Part shown: positions 57,251 through 64,000 of the stretch, one piece after another
How positions within the stretch are numbered: position 1 is the first letter of the stretch
Layout: every line of letters begins with the position of its first letter
Source of the DNA: Nevskia sp.
GTDB lineage: Bacteria > Pseudomonadota > Gammaproteobacteria > Nevskiales > Nevskiaceae
Direction: 5' to 3'
Assembly: GCA_031291075.1 (NCBI GenBank)
Contig: JARLJS010000022.1
Location: 19,950 to 83,949 of the forward strand
DNA length: 64,000 nucleotides
Notes under the pieces: generated by a model
What the model saw: the letters and a program-made list of their open reading frames with translations, nothing else
The model's database searches: none
Told to the model about the DNA's origin: nothing
Program-made: the position numbers and the translations under genes

Positions 57251-57308
57251 GGGGGGCACAGCGCCGCGCTTCGCTGGATTCAGCGATCGCCAATTGATCA
57301 GAACTTCC

Positions 57309-57821
57309 CTAGGCCTTCGGCAACAGCACCATCTCGGTGCCGGCCAGCCGGTCGCAAGGCGCGCGACGGCGCGCATCCAGCAGCAGTGACGCCACCCCCG
57401 CCGTAGTGAGCGCCAGGCAACCCGCCAACACCTCGGAGCGGTACGAAATTTCGATCTTCCGCGGCAGCACCGCCAGCGCCACCGGTGCCAGGGCGATGCA
57501 CCAGCTCAGCAGCAGCGCGGCGTAGCGCACCAGCGCCACCGGCCAACGCACCGGTGCGCCATCGTCGCGGCGCACTTGCAGCCGCCACGAACGCATGCCC
57601 AGGGTCTGTCCCCCGTGGGTCCAGAACCAGCCGAAGAACCACAGCCCGGTCAGCAGCAGGCACAGCGAATTGATACGGTCGTTGCGCGGCAGGCCGGTCA
57701 GCCGGCAGACCAGCAGGCTGGCCATCAGCGTCACCATCCACACCGCCAGCAGCAGCAGGCCGTCGTAACCGGCGGCGGCAAGGCGGCGCCACAGGGGAGC
57801 GGGGACGGTGGTGGAGGTCAT
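57309..57821 (-). CDS. RDD family membrane protein
   Basis: The 170-residue protein has an RDD-like N terminus (LWRRLAAAGYDGLLLLAVW, with R-D pair), a THGGQTLGMRSWRLQV block, and three membrane segments. RDD proteins are small inner-membrane proteins of unknown or ion-transport function. The ATG was chosen over an upstream TTG. It is convergent with lptG and is the last gene before the accessory region. Confidence 0.83.
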   Translation of the reverse strand: MTSTTVPAPLWRRLAAAGYDGLLLLAVWMVTLMASLLVCRLTGLPRNDRINSLCLLLTGLWFFGWFWTHGGQTLGMRSWRLQVRRDDGAPVRWPVALVRYAALLLSWCIALAPVALAVLPRKIEISYRSEVLAGCLALTTAGVASLLLDARRRAPCDRLAGTEMVLLPKA

Positions 57822-57839
57822 GCGGGTTCGTGCGGGCAA

Positions 57840-58237
57840 GGGCGGCGCATCTTACTAGAATGTGTCCGCAACCCCGCGCGTTCGATCGCTCGGTACCACC
57901 TGCGGGCATGCCCGGACGAGTCGGTGGCCTGCCGGGATCCGAAGAGAATCTATATAAGATACTGAAATTGCTGCAAAATATAGTGCTGTTGCAGGTTCAA
58001 CCGCTTACAGTGGTGGCATAGTTAAGGGATCGGTGGCAATTGCTGCAGCGCATCCTTGTCGTGACCTTCTACACTATCCAGGAGCCAAGCCCGAGATGAT
58101 TGAGGGAGGTTGAGCCTAGCCCCGTCGTTATTTCACCAGCTCACGCTGCGGAGCGCGGTCAACTCCATTGACAGGATGACTGGGGCGCTGCAGGACGCGG
58201 AACCACGGACTACAGAACCTCGGAAAGAGACCTATTC
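57840..58237. other. Boundary region between the RDD gene and the defence island
   Basis: This 398-bp stretch changes from high-GC flanking DNA to AT-richer sequence at about 57940. It contains an XRE gene remnant (57941-58032) and no complete gene. No attachment site or tRNA is seen. The region just before 58238 gives a purine-rich AAAGAGA ribosome-binding site for the ATPase gene. Confidence 0.5.
57941..58032 (+). pseudogene. 3'-end remnant of a HigA/XRE-type regulator gene
   Basis: One frame reads SEENLYKILKLLQNIVLLQVQPLTVVA and then stops, which aligns with the C terminus of the intact XRE protein at 60393 (KLLECLIALGQNVKIVV...LTVAAW). Around the stop, CTTACAGTGGTGGCATAGTT and the following ten bases match 60789-60818 at about 25 of 30 positions by eye. 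The 5' part of the gene is absent. The copy lies in direct orientation on the other side of the ATPase/HNH pair. Confidence 0.6.
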
Positions 58238-59551
58238 ATGTACGTAAGCAAAGTAATCCTTAATGACATCCGCGGATTTGCCGATCTTGATTTTAATCTT
58301 GTTCGCGAGGACGGCACCTACGCTGGATGGACAGTTTTTACTGGCGATAACGGATCGGGCAAGAGTACCCTGCTGAAGGCGATATCGATCGGCCTAACCG
58401 GCAAAGACACCGCCAGGGCTCTGCAGCCGAGCTTCAATCGTTGGGTCCGTGAAGGTTCCGCCACCAAAAATGCTTCAATTCAACTGGAGATTGTCCGGCG
58501 CTCAGAGGACGACACCTTGGTCTCATCGGGACAGGCCCCTGGTGAACGGTTTCCTGTCAAAATCGTGCTGGCCAACGGCGGCAAAGAGACAACGCTCCAA
58601 GTCGTAGTCCCGCCGAAGAAGCCCAAGAAATATTCGACGCCTGAACGAACGCTATGGTCGCCGGACGCCCGAGGGTGGTTTTCCTGCGGATACGGGCCGT
58701 TTCGCCGTGTCTTTGGAGCATCGTCGGAAGCCATGCAGCAAATGCTGGCCCCTTCAACAGCCCGTTTTGCGACAATGTTTCAGGAAGCGGCCTCGCTTGC
58801 CGAAGCCGACCGCTGGCTGCGTGACCTAAAGTACAAAGAGCTGGAGGATAAGCAGAGGGATAAATCAGCTGAGAGTGAGCCGCTCAGGATTTTGCTTCAG
58901 CTTCTAAAGGACGACTTGATCCCAAAGGGCCTTTCAGTAGATCGAGTCGACTCAGATGGCTTGTGGCTCGTGGACAAGAACGGCGTGCAATTGGCATGGG
59001 CCGAAATGAGCGACGGCTACCGGGCGGCGTTGGCGCTGTTGACCGACATCGTGCGGCACCTGATCAACGCATACGGCTCGGCAGGCCTTACTGCAACGGA
59101 CGATCAGGGACGGCTCTACATCAAACGCAGCGGTGTCGTCCTTATCGACGAAATCGACGCGCACCTGCATCCCACGTGGCAGCGGGAGATTGGTTTCTGG
59201 CTGAAGCGTCATTTTCCGAACATACAATTCTTGGTCACCACGCACAGTCCGATCATCTGCCAGGCAGCCGATTCGAATGGATTATTCGTTTTGCCGGAAC
59301 CAGCTAGCGGCGCTGCACCTCGTGCACTCACCGCTGATGAATACAGGAAGGTCATCGCGTCGCGACCTGACACAATTCTACTGACCGCTGCATTCGGCAT
59401 GCAAAACACCCGTTCGCCAAAAGCGGTGGAAAGTCGAGCGAAGCTGGCTCGACTGGAGGCCAAGAAGCGGGCCGGCGCTGCCCTCAGCGCGGACGAGCGG
59501 CAGATGGAATTGGAACTTCAACTTTTTGCAGCCGCGGGCGAGGATGCCTAA
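58238..59551 (+). CDS. AAA/ABC-type ATPase, Septu PtuA-like
   Basis: The 437-residue protein is an SMC/OLD-type ATPase: MYVSKVILNDIRGFADLDF at the start, Walker A GDNGSGKST at residues 36-44, a central variable region, MSDGYRAALALLTDIV (signature-like), Walker B VVLIDEIDAHLHPTWQ and the His switch VTTHSP. With the HNH gene 3 bp downstream it has the layout of Septu (PtuA ATPase with PtuB nuclease), a phage defence system; similar pairs are effectors of some retrons. No reverse transcriptase or retron RNA is seen upstream. Codon use is AT-richer than the flanks, consistent with transfer. Confidence 0.8.
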   Translation: MYVSKVILNDIRGFADLDFNLVREDGTYAGWTVFTGDNGSGKSTLLKAISIGLTGKDTARALQPSFNRWVREGSATKNASIQLEIVRRSEDDTLVSSGQAPGERFPVKIVLANGGKETTLQVVVPPKKPKKYSTPERTLWSPDARGWFSCGYGPFRRVFGASSEAMQQMLAPSTARFATMFQEAASLAEADRWLRDLKYKELEDKQRDKSAESEPLRILLQLLKDDLIPKGLSVDRVDSDGLWLVDKNGVQLAWAEMSDGYRAALALLTDIVRHLINAYGSAGLTATDDQGRLYIKRSGVVLIDEIDAHLHPTWQREIGFWLKRHFPNIQFLVTTHSPIICQAADSNGLFVLPEPASGAAPRALTADEYRKVIASRPDTILLTAAFGMQNTRSPKAVESRAKLARLEAKKRAGAALSADERQMELELQLFAAAGEDA

Positions 59552-59554
59552 CCG

Positions 59555-60292
59555 ATGCGACGAATCACCCGGAGGTCTCTACCAACGGCCACAGAAGGGT
59601 CTTTGAGCGATCGACAACGCAGCGCCGACGTCAAGCGCGCCGCCGGTACGCTGGACGTTCAGTCAGAATGGAAGAACGCCAGAAAGTCAAAGGCACTGAA
59701 GACCGTCCTTGGCACGCTCAGGGAAATGGCCGGAACGCGTGAACGCTGCATGTACTGCGGCGATTCGCACGGCACTGACATCGATCGCTTCTGGCCCAAG
59801 GCGCCCTATCCGGAGCGCCTATTTGTATGGACCAATCTACTTTTGGGCTGCACCGAATGTGGCCGGTTCAAGGGCGAACGTCTGCCGCTGCAAAGCGGAA
59901 TTCCGCAACTGATCGATCCAACCGCTGAGGATCCCTGGGAGCATCTTGACTTCGATCCGGCCACAGGCAATATCGTCGCTCGATTTGATCCGGCAGCAAA
60001 CAACTGGATGAGCAAGGGGACGGAGACGGTGAGACTGCTTCAACTCGACCGCCGGGAAGCGTTAGCGGCCGGCTATCAAAAGACTCACCTTCGCATCAAG
60101 TCGATCATTGCGCAGACCCTACAGGGGCCCGTGCCTCAGGCCGAGACTTTGATACAAGCGTTGCGCGCCGCTGATGACCACGGCCTGTCCGGCTGGTGCT
60201 TCCGGGGAGCCGGCGCGAACGAATCTCCCTTTCGCGAGTTTCGCGCGCAGCACCCCGGAACATGGGCCGTTTGCGAAACAAGCCTGGCGTGA
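59555..60292 (+). CDS. HNH-family nuclease, Septu PtuB-like, with His-to-Arg change in the catalytic motif
   Basis: The 245-residue protein has two zinc-type CxxC pairs (CMYC at 65-68 and CTEC at 99-102) around the HNH core DIDRFWPKAPYPERLFVWTNLLLGC. Relatives usually read (I/V)(D/E)HFxPK, so the first catalytic His appears to be Arg78 here (CGC, one transition from CAC). A nearby His (SHGTD) could not easily replace it. The gene follows the ATPase by 3 bp. It would nick or degrade nucleic acid when the ATPase senses infection. Whether it is active is uncertain. Confidence 0.75.
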   Translation: MRRITRRSLPTATEGSLSDRQRSADVKRAAGTLDVQSEWKNARKSKALKTVLGTLREMAGTRERCMYCGDSHGTDIDRFWPKAPYPERLFVWTNLLLGCTECGRFKGERLPLQSGIPQLIDPTAEDPWEHLDFDPATGNIVARFDPAANNWMSKGTETVRLLQLDRREALAAGYQKTHLRIKSIIAQTLQGPVPQAETLIQALRAADDHGLSGWCFRGAGANESPFREFRAQHPGTWAVCETSLA

Positions 60293-60392
60293 CGGCTTTG
60301 CTACTGGACCTCATTGGACGGCTTTGGACGGGCCTGGACGACATACCCAAGCAAGGCTGGTGGGAGGCTTGTTGCCGGTGCACAATAGCATC

Positions 60393-60845
60393 ATGTCTAC
60401 GCCCGTCATCGAAATGCGCGAGGCTGAACGCCTGCCACTCACGCCGGCCATTACTGATCGCGTCGAGACCAAGGCGAGTGACACGGGCAAGAAAGTACGG
60501 ATTGAGGAGGTAGAAAGTTCCGGCAACATCTACGCCGACCTTGGATTCCGCTATGCCGAGGCGGTGAAAGTCAAGGCCGGCTTGGTGATGAAAATCGATG
60601 CGATTCTCAAGCAACGTCGACTGACGCAAACCCGCGCGGCAGAAATCACCGGCATCCCGCAGCTATCGGCAATCCTGCGCGGGCACTTCCATAACGTGTC
60701 CGAGCGCAAGCTGCTCGAATGCCTGATCGCGCTTGGGCAGAACGTGAAGATCGTCGTGACGCCGGCACGCCGGGGGCGGGAGGGCACGCTCACAGTGGCG
60801 GCATGGTTGAGGGATAGGCAGGTACGCACCAGCGCAGAAGCGTAA
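60393..60845 (+). CDS. HigA-like XRE family transcriptional regulator
   Basis: The 150-residue protein has an unusual N-terminal tail (residues 1-50) and a HigA/NadS-type HTH region: GNIYADLGFRYAEAVKVKAGLV, ILKQRRLTQTRAAEITGIPQLSAILRG and NVSERKLLECLIALGQNVKIVV. Relatives read GIxQPKxSxLLRG; here two residues of the recognition helix appear to be missing (GIPQLSAILRG). It lies 100 bp after the HNH gene and 11 bp before the primase-helicase gene. It may repress the island or be an orphan antitoxin; no partner toxin gene is visible. Confidence 0.75.
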   Translation: MSTPVIEMREAERLPLTPAITDRVETKASDTGKKVRIEEVESSGNIYADLGFRYAEAVKVKAGLVMKIDAILKQRRLTQTRAAEITGIPQLSAILRGHFHNVSERKLLECLIALGQNVKIVVTPARRGREGTLTVAAWLRDRQVRTSAEA

Positions 60846-60856
60846 CCCTAGTCGAC

Positions 60857-63256
60857 ATGAGTGATCCCACGACCGAATTGCTACGACTGCAATCCGAAAA
60901 TGCGCGTCTCATCCGACTTCTGGAACGGAGCGGTATTGATTGGCGCGAACGTCCCGTTGCTGCGGCTACACCGGCAGCAGCACCGAAACCATCGCAGCTT
61001 TCGACCGATGAGAAGGTGACGCTATTCCGTCGCCTGTTCCGTGGCCGGACCGATGTCTACGCATTACGCTGGGAGGGCAAGTCCGGCAAAGCAGGCTATG
61101 CCCCAGCCTGCTCAAACGAATGGAAACCTGGCATCTGCGAGAAGCCGCGCATCAAGTGCGCGGAATGTCCACACAGGCAATTCTTGCCAGTGACCGACCG
61201 CGTCGTCCACGACCATCTGGCGGGCAAGATCACCGTTGGGATCTATCCGCTCTTGCAGGACGACACCTCCCATTTTCTCGCGGTGGACTTCGATGAAGCT
61301 GACTGGCAGGAGGATGCGCAGGCCTTCATGCGCTCATGCGCGGAACTGAAGGCGCCCGCATCGCTGGAAATTTCGCGCTCCGGTAAGGGGGCGCACGCAT
61401 GGATTTTCTTTACGTCCCCGGTTCCGGCACGGGATGCGCGCCGCCTGGGTACCGCGATCATCAGTCACACATGCACCCGCACACGACAGCTGCGGCTCAC
61501 GTCCTATGACCGCCTATTCCCGAACCAGGACACAATGCCCAAGGGAGGTTTCGGCAATCTCATCGCCCTGCCCCTGCAGAAGAAGCCACGCGAAGAGGGG
61601 TTCAGCACTTTCGTGGATGAATGGCTTCAACCCTACCCGGACCAATGGGGCTACCTTGCCACAGTGCGGGCGCTGGCCGCCGATGAACTGGAAGGGATCA
61701 TCGCCAGCGCCACCGGCGGCGGGCATCCGCTAGACGTCACCTTCATCACCGAAGAAGACGAGGCTGAGCCTTGGCGACGGCCGACCCGTATTCCGAAATC
61801 CTTGCCTGGTCCCCTGCCCACAGCGTTGACGGTCACGCTTGCCAACCTGCTCTTCTTCGAGAAGGCGCAACTGCCACAGCCTCTGGCCAATCGCTTGATC
61901 CGGTTAGCCGCGTTCCAGAACCCGGAGTTCTACCGCGCACAAGCGATGCGCTTTAGTGTGTGGGACAAGCCGCGCGTGATCGGTTGCGCCGAAAACTACC
62001 CGAAACACATTGCCCTGCCGCGGGGTTGTCTCGATCCCATGCGCGAGCTTCTGCGCGAGAACAAGATCGCCCTGCACCTACGTGACGAGCGCTGCGCCGG
62101 CGAGCCACTAAACGTGAGCTTCGCCGGAAGCCTTCGGCCAGACCAGGAAGCGGCCGCCAGCGCCATGCTGCAGCACGAATCCGGGGTGCTGTGTGCGCCT
62201 ACAGCATTCGGCAAGACCGTCACCGCGGCGGCGTTGATCGCCAGGCGTGGCGTCAACACGCTGATCCTGGTCCATCGCGCGGAACTGCTGAAACAGTGGA
62301 AGGAACGTCTCAACTCCTTCCTCCAGGCTGGCAAAGAAACTGTTGGCACCATCGGTGCCGGCAAGGCTCGTCCCACCGGCAAGATCGACATTGCGGTGAT
62401 GCAGTCGCTGTCCCGGCAAGGAGAAACAAGCGAGCGGGTGGAGCAATACGGCCATGTGATCGTGGACGAGTGCCACCATCTGTCTGCGGTTTCGTTCGAA
62501 GCGATTCTCAAGCGCGTGAAGGCGAAGTATGTTCTAGGCCTCACGGCCACGCCGTTCCGTCGGGACGGCCAGCAACCAATCATTTTCATGCAGTGCGGGC
62601 CTGTGCGGCACACCGCCTCCAAACCGGCGGGCGCGCCAGCGGTGATGGAAGTCGTACCGCGTCATTTGCATGGCAGCATCGACGTTCCGGCGGAGGCGGG
62701 GATTCAGGATGTGTTCCGACAGCTAGCCGAAGATGGCGCTCGCACGACGACGATTGCCTCCGAAATCGTCAGCTTGGTCAATGCCGGCGGAAAGGTTCTG
62801 GTGCTTACGGAGCGCACAGAGCATTTGGATGCGATCCGAGCGGCACTGGAGCAGCGCATCAGCAATCTGTTCTCGCTGCATGGGCGCATGCCTAAGAAGG
62901 AACGCGCCGCCGCCCTCGCCAATCTGGAAGCTCTCCCGGGCGATGCACCGCGCGTGCTGCTGGCCACTGGAAAACTGATTGGCGAAGGCTTCGATCACCC
63001 GCCGCTAGACACCCTGGTGCTAGCCATGCCGATCTCATGGAAGGGCACACTGCAACAGTACGCGGGCCGCCTACACCGCGAGCACGCAACAAAGATGACA
63101 GTCCGCATCGTCGACTTTGTCGACACCGGCCATGCTGCATTGCAGCGTATGTGGGAGCGACGGCAGAAAGGGTATCGCACCATGGGCTATCAGGTTGTTG
63201 ATGCGAGCCACGGAGAGGTCCTGACGATTCAGGACGATGTGTTTGAAGCCGGATAG
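60857..63256 (+). CDS. TOTE conflict-system-type primase-helicase
   Basis: The 799-residue protein has an N-terminal coiled coil (residues 5-30), a zinc-type Cys cluster (Cys85, 94, 101 and 104), an archaeo-eukaryotic primase domain with the DxD motif FLAVDFDEADW (144-146), SGKGAHAWIFF and NLIALPLQ, then an SF2 helicase with CAPTAFGKT (447-454), VDECH (536-540), TATPF and QYAGRLHRE. This fused architecture matches the primase-helicase of TOTE conflict systems, thought to act in defence against invading replicons. The nuclease or other partners of some TOTE loci are not seen downstream; the HNH gene upstream might serve. It follows the XRE gene by 11 bp. Confidence 0.8.
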   Translation: MSDPTTELLRLQSENARLIRLLERSGIDWRERPVAAATPAAAPKPSQLSTDEKVTLFRRLFRGRTDVYALRWEGKSGKAGYAPACSNEWKPGICEKPRIKCAECPHRQFLPVTDRVVHDHLAGKITVGIYPLLQDDTSHFLAVDFDEADWQEDAQAFMRSCAELKAPASLEISRSGKGAHAWIFFTSPVPARDARRLGTAIISHTCTRTRQLRLTSYDRLFPNQDTMPKGGFGNLIALPLQKKPREEGFSTFVDEWLQPYPDQWGYLATVRALAADELEGIIASATGGGHPLDVTFITEEDEAEPWRRPTRIPKSLPGPLPTALTVTLANLLFFEKAQLPQPLANRLIRLAAFQNPEFYRAQAMRFSVWDKPRVIGCAENYPKHIALPRGCLDPMRELLRENKIALHLRDERCAGEPLNVSFAGSLRPDQEAAASAMLQHESGVLCAPTAFGKTVTAAALIARRGVNTLILVHRAELLKQWKERLNSFLQAGKETVGTIGAGKARPTGKIDIAVMQSLSRQGETSERVEQYGHVIVDECHHLSAVSFEAILKRVKAKYVLGLTATPFRRDGQQPIIFMQCGPVRHTASKPAGAPAVMEVVPRHLHGSIDVPAEAGIQDVFRQLAEDGARTTTIASEIVSLVNAGGKVLVLTERTEHLDAIRAALEQRISNLFSLHGRMPKKERAAALANLEALPGDAPRVLLATGKLIGEGFDHPPLDTLVLAMPISWKGTLQQYAGRLHREHATKMTVRIVDFVDTGHAALQRMWERRQKGYRTMGYQVVDASHGEVLTIQDDVFEAG

Positions 63257-63483
63257 CCGGTTGAATGACCGAGCGCGCCAGAAGCTGTCATCGCCCTGAA
63301 CTATAGACAGTTCTTCGGCTACGAGAGCATTGCTATAGAGATCTTGGGTCGCCTCGCCTCGAAACGAGTTGAGATAGCGCGGGTTTGGCGGGCGCCTTCG
63401 GCGTGCAGAAGTGGGGTCACGCCAGCGCCGCTTCGCGGCGCAGAAGCCTTGATACACTACACAATCTCCGATAGCCGCTGGCG

Positions 63484-63512
63484 CCCGCGCCCGGCGCGGG
63501 TTTGGCTTTTTT
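63484..63512 (+). terminator. Possible rho-independent terminator downstream of the primase-helicase
   Basis: CCCGCGCC and GGCGCGGG pair around one C, followed by TTTGGCTTTTTT. It is 230 bp past the gene end and could close the island transcript. Confidence 0.4.
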
Positions 63513-63534
63513 GGGGGGGTGCCAGCCAAGAGCA

Positions 63535-63560
63535 CCCCCCCCCCCCCCCCCCCCCCCCCC
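63535..63560. repeat. 26-nt poly-C homopolymer
   Basis: Twenty-six consecutive C residues directly follow AAGAGCA. A matching G7 tract lies 15 bp before, so GGGGGGGTGC and GCACCCCCCC could fold back. A homopolymer of this length is rare and could be a sequencing or assembly artefact. Confidence 0.9.
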
Positions 63561-63854
63561 ACCTCGCAAACCCACATGGCACGTGCGTTTCAGCGTAATC
63601 CAGGCGCCGCAAATTTGGTCCGGCATCGCTGCGCCGTCGCAGGCATCGGCCACGAGCCCGCCACCAGCGCGTTGCGATGCTATTTCGCGCTTCGGCCCCA
63701 TCAAGGCCAAGCCCTGACGGGTGCGAACTGCGTTCGCAGCCTTGACCGGCCCGGATCGCGAAAATCCTCGTCTTCCGCGCCGGCGGCGGCCCCGAAGCTG
63801 ACCCTGCGCACCGCGAATTTCACAGTGCGGCGCCGGGCAGCTGAGCAATTTACG

Positions 63855-64000
63855 TATCGGCTACCCGAGAAAAGAACCCACGACTACATGCGCCATGGCA
63901 CGACCACGCTGTTTGCCGCGCTGGACATCGCCACCGGCCAGGTCATCGGACAACTGCGCCGGCGCCATCGCGGCAAGGAATTCTTGAAATTCCTTTCACA
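63855..64000 (+). mobile_element. IS630-family transposase fragment, running off the window
   Basis: The plus-strand frame reads [20 protein letters not shown] followed by [23 protein letters not shown], the central region of IS630 transposases around the DDE catalytic Asp (FAALD). The expected upstream segment before this block is missing, replaced by unrelated sequence, so the element is probably truncated or interrupted. The 3' part continues beyond base 64000. Confidence 0.75.

Larger units (their letters stand above)
63257..63854. other. Low-information region between the primase-helicase and an IS630 fragment
   Basis: No credible gene is seen in this 598-bp stretch. It contains a GC-rich hairpin with a T-run (63484-63512), a G7 run (63513-63519), a 26-nt C run (63535-63560) and unrelated sequence after it. 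ORFs on both strands pass through homopolymer and translate to poly-Gly or poly-Pro, so I reject them. Confidence 0.5.

Noticed and set aside
57840-58237. Retron (Ec78-like) upstream of the PtuAB-like pair
   Set aside because: No reverse transcriptase gene and no visible msr-msd fold in this stretch; only an XRE remnant is present.
63417-63848. 143-codon minus-strand ORF through the poly-C tract
   Set aside because: It reads the homopolymer as poly-Gly and has no recognisable domain; the region may be an artefact.

Overview
The window is high-GC chromosomal DNA from a gammaproteobacterium. The evidence is the pepA-holC-valS and lptF-lptG neighbourhoods, a gamma-type MutS, class II DAHP synthase, a DUF1302/DUF1329 outer-membrane pair and a Csu-type archaic pilus. 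A Nevskiales/Solimonadaceae-like or Xanthomonadales-like lineage fits, but this is inference from gene content. Start choices and family names come from reading the translations; no database search was possible.

Layout. 0-4.2 kb: an MgtC-like membrane protein, then a DUF6058 protein, an exosortase-family transpeptidase and an associated membrane protein, facing a fused glycosyltransferase-like/GH130-like protein. 4.4-10.7 kb: SDR oxidoreductase, histidine phosphatase and acyl-CoA dehydrogenase, with a divergent LysR regulator over a dyad-rich operator, then an amidohydrolase and a MerR regulator. 10.7-18.4 kb: the DUF1302 and DUF1329 partners around DUF6918 and an ABC1/UbiB kinase, then DUF2505, DUF2970 and DUF3617 genes. 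18.5-24.7 kb: mutS, a tandem universal stress protein, an orphan exported protein and DAHP synthase. 24.8-29.4 kb: a phosphorelay/c-di-GMP cluster. 29.6-36.4 kb: a complete six-gene Csu-type chaperone-usher operon preceded by an unannotated 43-codon leader ORF. 36.8-42.7 kb: small envelope and stress genes (peroxiredoxin, glycine-zipper lipoprotein, Spy-like protein, cold-shock protein), a 13-residue tandem-repeat protein, an RNA polymerase omega paralogue, a CsbD-like gene and tRNA-Val. 42.7-57.8 kb: an ABC importer, ugd, a patatin lipase, valS with an AT-rich in-frame insertion, a lipoprotein gene, holC, pepA, lptF, lptG and an RDD protein.

57.9-64.0 kb is accessory. It holds a Septu-like ATPase/HNH pair, a HigA-like XRE regulator, a TOTE-type primase-helicase, and then a damaged stretch with a 26-nt poly-C run and an IS630 transposase fragment. 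A degraded XRE 3' end lies on the other side of the ATPase/HNH pair, so XRE sequence in direct orientation brackets the pair.

Sequence features beyond single genes that deserve attention: a three-copy intergenic repeat family built from GTGAGG heptamers and a hairpin whose stem sequence differs between copies while pairing is kept (5.2, 53.1 and 56.1 kb); a 100-bp gapless dyad at 17.7 kb that supplies a gene's stop codon; the 13-residue repeat protein; the omega paralogue; the csu leader ORF; and the valS insertion.
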